Source of the DNA: Nitrosovibrio sp. Nv6
GTDB taxonomy: Bacteria > Pseudomonadota > Gammaproteobacteria > Burkholderiales > Nitrosomonadaceae
Length of the DNA: 64,000 nucleotides
Assembly: GCF_900110495.1 (NCBI RefSeq)
Contig: NZ_FODX01000002.1
Coordinates: forward strand, 248,001 to 312,000
Direction of reading: 5' to 3'
Numbering within the stretch: the first letter of the stretch is position 1; each line of letters begins with the position of its first letter. This document shows, one piece after another, positions 29,310-37,161 of this stretch. The notes under the pieces are model-generated. The model saw only the letters and a list, made by a program, of their open reading frames with translations, was not told where the DNA came from and made no database searches. The position numbers and the translations under genes are program-made.

Positions 29310-30278
29310 ATGAAAACGAAATTCAAGCTTCTTACGCTGTCGGCAAGTGTGATGGCGGCTGGTATGGCGCTTTCCAGCCAAGCACAGGCCGGCGCCTATG
29401 CCTTCTCTTATAACCATATTCGGAATGGCATTATAACCGTGGAAGGTGGCACTGCCACTCTAACCAGTTCCAGTTCCTCAACCAGTACAACAGGGACGCC
29501 GATGCCGGTCACCCGTGCAGGGGATCTCGATACTGGTACGGCGCCCAATGCCCTCCCTGCAACGCAGGGGAGCCCTGTAAGGATCGACGAGACGGTGGGT
29601 GGTTTCGCCGAAACCGATAGCGGTTACTCGCCGTTCGGCCGGATCGCCAATTCATACTCCTGGGCCGATGGCAACACCATCCGTGAGCAGACTTCCCTTA
29701 CTGAGGGATTCGAAGTCATCAATGCCGCCGAGGGGAATATTCACGAGGGGGTTGGCAGCGCCACGTCGGGCGCCGAAAACAGCTCTAGCTCAATATTGAC
29801 AATGAGCCTGGATATGGGCGCTCCCGGTGCGTTGACATTTACTTTTGAAGCAAACCCATACCTGGAAGCGTTCATTCACAACGCTGGTTCCTCGGCCTCG
29901 CCCAACCTGGATAACAACATCACCATCCGCGATGATGACACAGGTCTCGTAGTGTTCAGCTGGGCGCCGGACGGCGCTGCTGGCGGAGTGACGGGCGGTA
30001 CTGAAATCGCAGATAGCCAGAGCCTGAACATCAGCATCAATGACCTCGTTGCCGATGGTAATGGGGCGTTTTATTCCAATGATGGTGGTGCTTTTACCCA
30101 GTTTGGCGTAACAACCGATCCATTGGCGGCCGGCACCTATACTATCAGTCTCTTCACACAGGAATCGCAGGTCGTGGATAAAGTACCTGGGGAAGTTCCT
30201 GAACCGGCTACACTAGCCCTAGTGGGGCTGGGAATGCTAGGCATGGGATTTGCGGCCCGCCGCCGCAAGCAGGCATGA
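29310..30278 (+). CDS. PEP-CTERM sorting domain protein 1
   Basis: 322-residue exported protein. Signal peptide MKTKFKLLTLSASVMAAGMALSSQAQA, then a low-complexity Ser/Thr/Gly-rich, acidic body typical of surface proteins, and a C-terminal sorting signal: VPEPATLALVGLGMLGMGFAA followed by RRRKQA. In this system an exosortase cuts at the PEP motif and the protein is exported to the surface or matrix. The body has no recognised enzymatic domain. GAGGAG lies 10 nt before the ATG. It is read from a sigma-54 promoter and closed by a strong terminator, so it is a single-gene unit. Confidence 0.93.
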   Translation: MKTKFKLLTLSASVMAAGMALSSQAQAGAYAFSYNHIRNGIITVEGGTATLTSSSSSTSTTGTPMPVTRAGDLDTGTAPNALPATQGSPVRIDETVGGFAETDSGYSPFGRIANSYSWADGNTIREQTSLTEGFEVINAAEGNIHEGVGSATSGAENSSSSILTMSLDMGAPGALTFTFEANPYLEAFIHNAGSSASPNLDNNITIRDDDTGLVVFSWAPDGAAGGVTGGTEIADSQSLNISINDLVADGNGAFYSNDGGAFTQFGVTTDPLAAGTYTISLFTQESQVVDKVPGEVPEPATLALVGLGMLGMGFAARRRKQA

Positions 30279-30304
30279 ACATTCTGCACTGGCCATCTTG
30301 AAGG

Positions 30305-30332
30305 GCAAGGGGTAAAACCCTTGCTTTTTTTT
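30305..30332 (+). terminator. Rho-independent terminator after PEP-CTERM gene 1
   Basis: GCAAGGG (30305-30311), loop GTAAAA, CCCTTGC (30318-30324), then eight T residues. 27 bp after the stop. Confidence 0.92.
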
Positions 30333-30455
30333 ATTCACTCACCGGCTCCTTGCGCTCTGATCCGCAGTCGGGCAACGGTTCACCAGTACAGACATAAAAT
30401 TTTCCGACAACTGCCTGGGGCGGTCTATTGGGGCTGCAACGCTTAAATCCCGCCG

Positions 30456-31703
30456 TTACGATCGGAGTGGATCTGATGAAGGACCGTTCTCCCCGGCGAG
30501 TATATCCGATACAATTTTCCGAAAGCGTTGCCCCGCATCATACTGCTTCAACAGCAGGCCAATCCGGTGGGCCGCCTGAGCATAAGAGGGATCCCCCAGT
30601 ATCACTTTGACCGCCGCCACAAGTTCTCTGCTACTGATCTCTCCGGCACGCAGCGAGAGGCCGGCGCCCAGGCGTTCCATCGCGTTCATATTCAACAGTT
30701 GGTCCATGTTGGAACACAGGCCAATGACCGGCGCTCCGCTAGCAACTGCCTGGTAGGTGGTCAGGCTGCCGCCATTGCTGATTACCAATTGCGAGCGCCG
30801 GGTTGCAATGTTCATGGGCAGGTAATCGGTAATGTACGCATTGGCAGGCATATCGCCCAGTTCGATTTTGCCGGCGGTAGCGGCCATAATGGTAACCGGT
30901 AGCCGCGCCAGGGCGGTAAGCACCATAGGCAGGAGTTCCGCCCGCCCCGAACTGCCCAAGGTCAGAAATATAAGCGGTTTATCTTCCGGCAAGCGATCCC
31001 ACCAATCCGGTAGCAGTGTATGGGTGGACCAGAGCACTGGACCGAGGTAGTGGTGGCGGGTTGGCAAGCTGCGAGTCGGGACCAATTCGGGGATGTCCGC
31101 ATATAGCGTGTAATCACCCCAGGTGTAGGCATTTCTAAGATCTGCCCTAAGAGGCGGCAGTCCGTAGCGGCGCCGCACCTGATTCAGTGGTCGGGCATGC
31201 AGGGCGAAGACCATGGGTCTGGCGATATCGAACAGTTTTTGCGCCAGATGGACCCCCAGAATCCGGGTCATAGGCAGATCAGGCACCGGATAGCTGATGT
31301 CTGCGAAAGGACTCCAATAGGCGTTGACTACTGCAACGTAAGGTACTTTGCTTAACGGCGCGCTTACCGCCAGAGATAACCGGAAATCACCGACGACCAG
31401 ATCGGGCTTGACGCTGTCGAGCAGTTTCAGGTCGTCTTCAACGTACTGTGTAAGCGTCTCGGCGTTATACAGCGGCTTGCCTCGGGCAAGGGTCTCCGCA
31501 AACTCGACGGGGGAGATTGAGCGAATTGGACGAAACCCATCCCCAAGCGGTGCTTCCAGATTGATAAAACGAGGATCCGATGCAACAATTATCTCGTAAG
31601 ACGATGGATCAAGGGTCCTTGCAAGCGTTGCAATTCGTGCGAAATGCGCAAGCGTGACTGCTTCCGCCACAAGAAGGATGATTGGCCTATTTCGGGTTTG
31701 CAT
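30456..31703 (-). CDS. GT1-family glycosyltransferase
   Basis: About 415 residues with the two-Rossmann GT-B layout of the UDP-glycosyltransferase/macrolide glycosyltransferase group: N-terminal ILLVAEAVTLAHFARIATLART, and a C-terminal donor-binding half with LIFLTLGSSGRAELLP, AYITDYLPMNIATRRSQLVISNGGSLTTYQA and GAPVIGLCSNMDQLLN. The ATG at 31703 is preferred over a GTG at 31712, because GGAG lies 8 nt upstream of it. Acceptor and sugar are unknown. It stands between two PEP-CTERM genes and could modify a surface polymer, lipid or small molecule; that is inference from context. Confidence 0.85.
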   Translation of the reverse strand: MQTRNRPIILLVAEAVTLAHFARIATLARTLDPSSYEIIVASDPRFINLEAPLGDGFRPIRSISPVEFAETLARGKPLYNAETLTQYVEDDLKLLDSVKPDLVVGDFRLSLAVSAPLSKVPYVAVVNAYWSPFADISYPVPDLPMTRILGVHLAQKLFDIARPMVFALHARPLNQVRRRYGLPPLRADLRNAYTWGDYTLYADIPELVPTRSLPTRHHYLGPVLWSTHTLLPDWWDRLPEDKPLIFLTLGSSGRAELLPMVLTALARLPVTIMAATAGKIELGDMPANAYITDYLPMNIATRRSQLVISNGGSLTTYQAVASGAPVIGLCSNMDQLLNMNAMERLGAGLSLRAGEISSRELVAAVKVILGDPSYAQAAHRIGLLLKQYDAGQRFRKIVSDILAGENGPSSDPLRS

Positions 31704-31837
31704 TATCTCCACTCCGCTGAAACCGAATAGTGCAATAATGCGTGGATACGATGGCTCATGTGTGAATTAGCGAGTTCTTCCCGATGTATCTTGCAACTAT
31801 AGCCCGGACAGTAAAGCAATGGAGGACAAATCTACGA

Positions 31838-31885
31838 ACGGAAGGCATACTTCATTCGTTAAAATAAACGTATGACGCCTTCCGT
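31838..31885. repeat. Dyad upstream of sigma-54 promoter
   Basis: ACGGAAGGC (31838-31846, followed by ATAC) and GCCTTCCGT (31877-31885, preceded by GTAT) form inverted arms centred about 113 bp upstream of the -24 GG, a normal distance for a sigma-54 enhancer site. Confidence 0.5.
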
Positions 31886-31899
31886 CGGAATTCTTTACA
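31884..31899 (+). promoter_or_regulatory. Shared upstream motif, copy 3
   Basis: GTCG-N8-TACA, 91 bp upstream of the -24 GG at 31975, overlapping the right arm of the dyad. Confidence 0.35.
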
Positions 31900-31973
31900 T
31901 TGAGCCATTAAAGAACGCTTCTTACGTTAACTGAAAATGCTATCACGCTGTTTAAATAGCAGTTTTTATGGGA

Positions 31974-31990
31974 TGGCACAGTTCGTGCTT
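31974..31990 (+). promoter_or_regulatory. Sigma-54 promoter of PEP-CTERM gene 2
   Basis: TGGCAC-N5-GTGCTT with GG at 31975-31976 and GC at 31987-31988, 10 bp apart; the -24 half is perfect. Predicted start near 32000, 54 nt before the gene. Confidence 0.8.
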
Positions 31991-32053
31991 AAGCTATAGT
32001 GTAGTAAATGCATTTTGGGAAAAAATACTCATAATATGAACCGGAGATTTATA

Positions 32054-33025
32054 ATGAAAAAAAAATTGCTTGTAACCGCCCTTGCTTCCGGGATTATAGG
32101 GGCTGCGGTTTTGCCGAGTGGCGCATACGCAGCTACTCTATTTATTACTGGTACCAATAACCAGATCTTTTTTAACAATTTCGAGAATGTTTACGATGTA
32201 AACGGCAATTACAAGGCACCCGGCACAGCCTTGGAAGTTGGGGACCATCTGGTCGGAATCTTCAATGTACAAAACATTGACTCCAACGGATCTACCCATT
32301 GGTTCTCAGGACCCACGGAACAACTTACCGGTATTTTTGCGCAACGCATTAACGCTATATTACCCACAGGCAGCGATACGTTCGATCCGGCACAAACCAG
32401 TTCGCCTCACTTTACGTTGGGAGCTCCGACAGTAACGGACTTTATCAAAGGAGGAGATAGCTTCAGTACCGGTCTGGTCGGAAATGAGACTTTCGCATTT
32501 TATTATCAAACAGGTGCTGGAACCACGGTATTTACGTCAGGAGGAACCTTGGCCGGCGATGTAGCGAATGCGACAGACGGCACTAATATTCTTACCCTGG
32601 GCTACAATGATGGCGGTACACCGGCTGATGGTCCCGCCAACGCAGGAGATGACACCGGATATGCGTATGGTCATCCGAATATTCTATCAACTTTGGCAAA
32701 TTTTACGGGTGAATCCTTTTTCGGTTTGGATTCGATCCAAAATGCGACCGGACTCGGCTTTGGGCTGGTTAATGACCCCAATGAGGATGAGCTGGGCTCT
32801 GTAATTGGAGTTACTGGTAATCAGTTTTTTGGCACGAGCGAGTTTGAGATAAATCCCAACTCGGGAGCGTCAGGTGGTAATTCTCAATGGGACATCGCGA
32901 GTAACGATCCATTCACTGTCCGCCCAATCCCGGAGCCAGCGTCCCTCGCGTTGCTAGGCTTAGGGTTGGTAGCAATGGGTGTGTCACGGAAGCGGAGCAA
33001 CAACCGGACAAGCAGATCGGTCTAA
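32054..33025 (+). CDS. PEP-CTERM sorting domain protein 2
   Basis: 323 residues. The ATG at 32054 is chosen (MKKKLLVTALASGIIGAAVLPSGAYA signal peptide, GGAG ribosome site about 8 nt upstream); the frame extends to a TTG at 32015 with no such support. The body is Gly/Asn/Thr-rich with no known catalytic domain. The C-terminus carries the sorting signal IPEPASLALLGLGLVAMGV followed by a basic tail, SRKRSNNRTSRSV, longer than usual. Read from its own sigma-54 promoter; convergent with the acyltransferase gene, with which it shares a hairpin. Confidence 0.93.
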   Translation: MKKKLLVTALASGIIGAAVLPSGAYAATLFITGTNNQIFFNNFENVYDVNGNYKAPGTALEVGDHLVGIFNVQNIDSNGSTHWFSGPTEQLTGIFAQRINAILPTGSDTFDPAQTSSPHFTLGAPTVTDFIKGGDSFSTGLVGNETFAFYYQTGAGTTVFTSGGTLAGDVANATDGTNILTLGYNDGGTPADGPANAGDDTGYAYGHPNILSTLANFTGESFFGLDSIQNATGLGFGLVNDPNEDELGSVIGVTGNQFFGTSEFEINPNSGASGGNSQWDIASNDPFTVRPIPEPASLALLGLGLVAMGVSRKRSNNRTSRSV

Positions 33026-33053
33026 TCATCAACCGCACCAAACAGTAAGATAT

Positions 33054-33077
33054 ATAGGGGTCCTTTCGGACCCCTAT
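33054..33077. terminator. Hairpin between convergent genes
   Basis: ATAGGGGTCC (33054-33063), loop TTTC, GGACCCCTAT (33068-33077): a perfect 10-bp stem 29 bp after the PEP-CTERM stop, overlapping the last codons of the minus-strand acyltransferase. Only a short T run follows. Confidence 0.65.
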
Positions 33078-33739
33078 TCATTGGCACGCAAGCGTCGCGC
33101 CGGCACGCCGCCCCAAACCTCGCCTCTGCATATATGAGTTCCCTTTGTTACCACAGCCCCAGCCGCCACCATAGCGTCATCGTCTATTCTTACCCCGGAT
33201 AACACAATAGCGTGCGCACCGATAGTAACATTGCTGCCCACACAAATAGGCTCATGTGCTAACTTGCTTCCCTCAATCACATGTGGAACAAGTAGCGCAT
33301 ACTGACCCACGATGGTGTTGTCACCGATCTGTATAAATGGGGGGTCAAGAAGTATACCCGAACTGTATGTGTTGCGGCCAAGGCGGGCTCCTAGGGAGAG
33401 ATATACGATGCGCATAAGAGGAACGGGCACGAACCCGCTACGCATGATAGGATAAAAAAGTATCAGGTAAAAAAGAAGATAGACGTGATAAACAAACTCC
33501 TCGGTAGAGTTAGGGGCAATGTCTCCTTCCGGGAGTGGCAAATAATGAAGAAAAAAACGATAGATAACAATCGCGTAAACGTAGAGCAATCCTATCCCCA
33601 GTATGATCAGAACGACTCCCCGAAAATCGCCCAGCGCCATATCCCCGAACAAAAAGGCAGTGGAAACGATAGCGAAGGCGAGGGCCAAACCAAATAGCAC
33701 AAAAAAAACTATTATCTGTGTGAGTGTAATTTTTCGCAC
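33074..33739 (-). CDS. Membrane-anchored hexapeptide-repeat acyltransferase
   Basis: 221 residues. Two N-terminal transmembrane helices (about 8-31 and 41-63) and a third hydrophobic stretch near 85-105 precede a left-handed beta-helix with isoleucine-spaced hexads (IQIGDNTIVGQYALL, ICVGSNVTIGAHAIVLSGVRIDDDAMVAAGAVVT) and the common ending GVPARRLRAN. Such enzymes O- or N-acetylate sugars or peptidoglycan/exopolysaccharide precursors; membrane anchoring suggests a lipid-linked or surface polymer substrate. Convergent with PEP-CTERM gene 2. Confidence 0.85.
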   Translation of the reverse strand: MRKITLTQIIVFFVLFGLALAFAIVSTAFLFGDMALGDFRGVVLIILGIGLLYVYAIVIYRFFLHYLPLPEGDIAPNSTEEFVYHVYLLFYLILFYPIMRSGFVPVPLMRIVYLSLGARLGRNTYSSGILLDPPFIQIGDNTIVGQYALLVPHVIEGSKLAHEPICVGSNVTIGAHAIVLSGVRIDDDAMVAAGAVVTKGTHICRGEVWGGVPARRLRANE

Positions 33740-34165
33740 TGAACCGATCTCCCTCTGGGTTGAGAATCTGGATCAAGATTAATTCCTTAGAAAAACTTCT
33801 TTCTTAATAAAGGAGCCAGTTATTGACGGCTATTTTCATCTTGTTTCTGAACGAAGTGTGGTAGGCGTCGGAATTCGTCGGGGAAAGCCAATGATGAAGG
33901 ATTTGCGCAGGTTGTACCCGGTTTCGTGCCAAGGCGTTCATTCCATCACTTTACATGCGTTGATGTTTTTTCCAACCGGCCTGCCGCTTTCATTGCATGA
34001 TCAGGGGGCTCCAAGGAACAGGTCATCCCAAACACTTCCTTCTCGTTTTTGGGCTATAGATTCCCAGAAGCTGGGGGAAATAACCTTCGATTACGGTAAT
34101 TTCCTCATCCGTTGTATAGTTTTGACGCTGATCTCAATCTCATAAGTGGGAGATGTATTTCAGAG

Positions 34166-34181
34166 CCCCAATTAATTGGGG
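34166..34181. repeat. 16-bp perfect palindrome
   Basis: CCCCAATTAATTGGGG, with no loop. Long enough to be a protein-binding site; no partner copy was seen in the window. Confidence 0.5.
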
Positions 34182-34552
34182 TAATTGGCTCCCCTGTGTC
34201 AGCAGGTTCTTCAAGAACAAAAATCGGAAAAGACCGGTTAGCTCAGCGTCTTGATTTATAGGCTTCGATTTTGGCCTAACCACTCTTACTCATAGAATAG
34301 AATAGTTGCGTACGTGAGGAGTCTAGCCGCTCCCATTAGATCATAGCTCAGCTATTGATTTTTAGTGACGTTTCGGATAATTATTTCTATGAGTTCGTAA
34401 TCGCCATCGCTCACACGGCCTGCAAGGAGGGATCGCCACGGGAGGCGTCGTTGCACAGACAACTGTCGGATGGCAAACTTTGGAAGACCGTAGAGCAAAT
34501 GAAATTGGATTGCGTTCAACACCCGAAAGCACATGCTGCGCTTCTTCCAGTT

Positions 34553-34576
34553 TTTATTGCATATATTTGCAATAAA
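34553..34576. repeat. AT-rich stem-loop upstream of permease genes
   Basis: TTTATTGCA (34553-34561) and TGCAATAAA (34568-34576), 9-bp stem, 6-nt loop, about 95 bp before the first permease gene. Terminator or operator; undecided. Confidence 0.4.
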
Positions 34577-34669
34577 GCAATACCATAACCAGGAGTGTAT
34601 TCTTGTATTGTCCACTCTTGCCGGGAAAAGTGAGTAACATTCACTTTAAATCAGCCGTATTGGAACCCC

Positions 34670-35893
34670 ATGATTAGCTTGCGGATCGCCGTGCGCAATC
34701 TTGCACGTAATCGACGGCGTGCGCTGGCGGCTCTGTTTACGGTTGCGGTCGGTGTCATCTTCCTGGTACTCGCCGACGGATTCATCCAGTGGATTTTCTG
34801 GGGTATGCGCGAAGCCACCATCCAGTCTCAATTAGGTCACATTCAGGTTATGCGGCCTGGATACCTAAGCACAGGCGCAGCCAATCCTTACGCGTATGTA
34901 TTGCCGGAAAATTCGCCACAACGCAGGGTGATTGAGTCTATCCCCGGGGTTAAGCTGGTGGCGCCGCGACTGGCGGTGACCGGACTCATCAGTCACGGTG
35001 AGGCAACTGTAGCATTCCTTGGGGATGGAGTTAACCCGGAAAAGGAAGCTGAGTTGAGCAAAGCCTTGCGCATTGTGGAAGGGCGAAATCTAACCGGTGC
35101 AACATCGAAAGAAGTCGTTCTGGGGCGCGGTCTCGCACGCAGCCTCAATGTGGGACCAGGGGCCACGGTTGCATTGCTGGTAACTGCTTCAGGTGGCGGG
35201 ATTAAAGCCGTAGAGGCAAGAGTGTCGGGGATATTCATTAGCACCAACCAGGCATATGATGACTCCGCCCTGCGTCTGCCCATTGGATTGGCTCAGTCGT
35301 TGTTGCGCGCAGATGGTTCCCATATTTGGCTGGTGCTGCTTCATGAAACGGAGAGCACCGACGAGTACCTTGCACAGTTTCGCGCCCGCTTCCCCGCAGA
35401 CGCAAATAATCTCGAATTTATTCCATGGTACCAGCAAGCTGATTTCTACAACAAGACGGTCGCGCTATTCTCGCAGCAGATGAGCGCACTGCAATTGATC
35501 ATTGGCTGCATTATCGTGCTCAGCATTTCCAATATGCTGATAATGAATGTGCTCGAACGTACCGGCGAGATCGGTACGCTGCTGGCCATTGGCTTCAAGC
35601 GCCGTAAAATCCTTCGCTTGTTCGCTATTGAGGGATTGCTGCTCGGACTGGCCGGTGCGTCTCTTGGGTTGATCGCAGGCTACGGGTTGGCCGAATTGAT
35701 CTCCGCGATTGGAATCCCGATGCCGCCGCCACCTGGCATGGAGGAGGGTTATACGGGTAAAATCCGGGTCACTCCCAGCGTGATGGCACATTCGTTCCTG
35801 ATCGCATTCGTTACCACTTCGCTGGCGGGTCTGTATCCAGCATGGAAAGCATCACGTTTGCAAATCATTGATGCGTTACGCCATAACATTTAA
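34670..35893 (+). CDS. ABC transporter permease, FtsX/LolC-E type (1)
   Basis: 407 residues with the MacB/FtsX/LolCE architecture: a first transmembrane helix (about 18-40), a large periplasmic domain (about 45-265), then three C-terminal helices with ERTGEIGTLLAIGFKRRKILRLF, the coupling segment of FtsX-type permeases, and an ending LQIIDALRHNI. Together with the next permease, the ATPase at 41.2 kb and the LolA-like protein at 42.1 kb it forms the parts of a Lol-type envelope exporter. ATG at 34670 without a strong ribosome site. Substrate unknown. Confidence 0.85.
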   Translation: MISLRIAVRNLARNRRRALAALFTVAVGVIFLVLADGFIQWIFWGMREATIQSQLGHIQVMRPGYLSTGAANPYAYVLPENSPQRRVIESIPGVKLVAPRLAVTGLISHGEATVAFLGDGVNPEKEAELSKALRIVEGRNLTGATSKEVVLGRGLARSLNVGPGATVALLVTASGGGIKAVEARVSGIFISTNQAYDDSALRLPIGLAQSLLRADGSHIWLVLLHETESTDEYLAQFRARFPADANNLEFIPWYQQADFYNKTVALFSQQMSALQLIIGCIIVLSISNMLIMNVLERTGEIGTLLAIGFKRRKILRLFAIEGLLLGLAGASLGLIAGYGLAELISAIGIPMPPPPGMEEGYTGKIRVTPSVMAHSFLIAFVTTSLAGLYPAWKASRLQIIDALRHNI

Positions 35894-35908
35894 AGATTGC
35901 AAAAAACC

Positions 35909-37120
35909 ATGTTCAAGCTGGCATTCCGCAACATCTTCCGGAATCGGTTGCGCACGTTCCTGACGCTGGCAGCGATCATTACCGGGGTGATTGCCATCAT
36001 CATCAGCGGCGGTTTTGTCGAGGACGTGTTTGTGCAACTCCGCGAGGCTACCATTCGCTCTCGCATCGGACACATCCAGATTTTTCGACATGGCTATATC
36101 GAATACGGCCGGCGCGAACCTTCCCGTTACATGATCGAGCAACCGCGACTCGTGATGGACTTGGTACAGTCCATTCCACATGTCCAGGACGTAATGGCTC
36201 GCGTGAATTTTTCCGGACTGGCCAACAATAGCCGCGCCGATTTGCCAATCATCGGCGAAGGTATTGAACCCAGCAAGGAAGAACGGCTGGGCACCGCAAC
36301 AACTATCGTTGCTGGCCGCTCATTGAAGGATACGGACGCATTTGGCGCGATGATAGGAGAAGGTGTCGCCGACGCCTTGCATCTACGCCCCGGCGATTTC
36401 ATGACCTTGATGCTGAATACGTCCGAAGGCGCCCTAAATACACTTGAATATGAAGTCTTAGGTGTGTTCCGCACGTTCTCCAAGGAATACGATGATCGAG
36501 CCGTACGTATTCCATTGTCATCAGCCCAGGAATTGCTGTTTACCCATTCGGTGCATAGCATTGTTGTATTGCTGGACGACACCAGCACAACCGATAGCAT
36601 CGCAGAGATTCTAACCAACCGGCTGGAGCCGCTCGGTTACGAAGTGAAGCCTTGGCATGAGTTGGCCGATTTTTATCAAAAGACAGAGGCGCTATACCGG
36701 CGTCAATTCGGAGCGCTTCAATCCATCATTCTTGTCATGCTGGTTTTAAGCGTTGCCAGCACCGTTAATATGGTAATGTACGAACGCACCGGCGAGTTTG
36801 GAACCTTGCTCGCCCTGGGGCTGCGCCAGCGCCGGATATTCAAGCTGGTGCTGCTCGAAAATGTGCTGCTGGGTTTGCTGGGCAGCCTGCTTGGCATGAT
36901 TCTCGGAGTTGCGCTTGCAGCTATGATATCGAGAATCGGCATTGCGATGCCGCCGCCTCCCGGTTCCAGCATGGGCTACACCGCGACGATACACCTGGTT
37001 CCATGGACGCTTGTGATAGCGGGCCTTACTGGAGTATCGGCGTCCCTCCTGGCGGCCGTACTTCCCGCTCGGCGCGCGTCACGCCTCGTGATCGTTGAAG
37101 CACTGCGGCATAATGTTTGA
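35909..37120 (+). CDS. ABC transporter permease, FtsX/LolC-E type (2)
   Basis: 403 residues from the ATG at 35909 (the frame opens at a TTG at 35897; the ATG gives MFKLAFRNIFRNRLRTFL, matching the partner's start). It is a paralogue of the preceding gene: both share the helix-domain-three-helix layout, YERTGEFGTLLALGLRQRRIFKL against ERTGEIGTLLAIGFKRRKI, a Pro-rich motif IAMPPPPG / IPMPPPPG, and the same final residues (ALRHN). Tandem duplication into a LolC/LolE-like heterodimer is likely. 15 bp separate the two genes. Convergent with the nitroreductase. Confidence 0.85.
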   Translation: MFKLAFRNIFRNRLRTFLTLAAIITGVIAIIISGGFVEDVFVQLREATIRSRIGHIQIFRHGYIEYGRREPSRYMIEQPRLVMDLVQSIPHVQDVMARVNFSGLANNSRADLPIIGEGIEPSKEERLGTATTIVAGRSLKDTDAFGAMIGEGVADALHLRPGDFMTLMLNTSEGALNTLEYEVLGVFRTFSKEYDDRAVRIPLSSAQELLFTHSVHSIVVLLDDTSTTDSIAEILTNRLEPLGYEVKPWHELADFYQKTEALYRRQFGALQSIILVMLVLSVASTVNMVMYERTGEFGTLLALGLRQRRIFKLVLLENVLLGLLGSLLGMILGVALAAMISRIGIAMPPPPGSSMGYTATIHLVPWTLVIAGLTGVSASLLAAVLPARRASRLVIVEALRHNV

Positions 37121-37161
37121 GATACCGCTTTCACAATTCGTCGCCCGGATAAGGCCGGTTT

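Larger units (their letters stand above)
31704..32053. other. Divergent region between glycosyltransferase and PEP-CTERM gene 2
   Basis: 350 bp. It contains a 9-bp-arm dyad (31838-31885), the third copy of the shared motif (31884), a sigma-54 promoter (31975) and the ribosome site of the PEP-CTERM gene. No gene. Confidence 0.6.
33740..34669. other. Non-coding stretch before the ABC permeases
   Basis: 930 bp. Open frames (33858-34145 plus, 95 codons; 34352-34615 minus and 34355-34588 plus, mutual shadows) lack support. It contains a 16-bp palindrome (34166), an AT-rich 9-bp stem-loop (34553) and no clear promoter consensus. Confidence 0.5.

Noticed and set aside
34232..34283. tRNA-like stretch (GGTTAGCTCAG ... 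TTCGATT ... CTAACCA)
   Set aside because: Only about 50 nt long, no anticodon arm, and the arms do not form a 7-bp acceptor stem.
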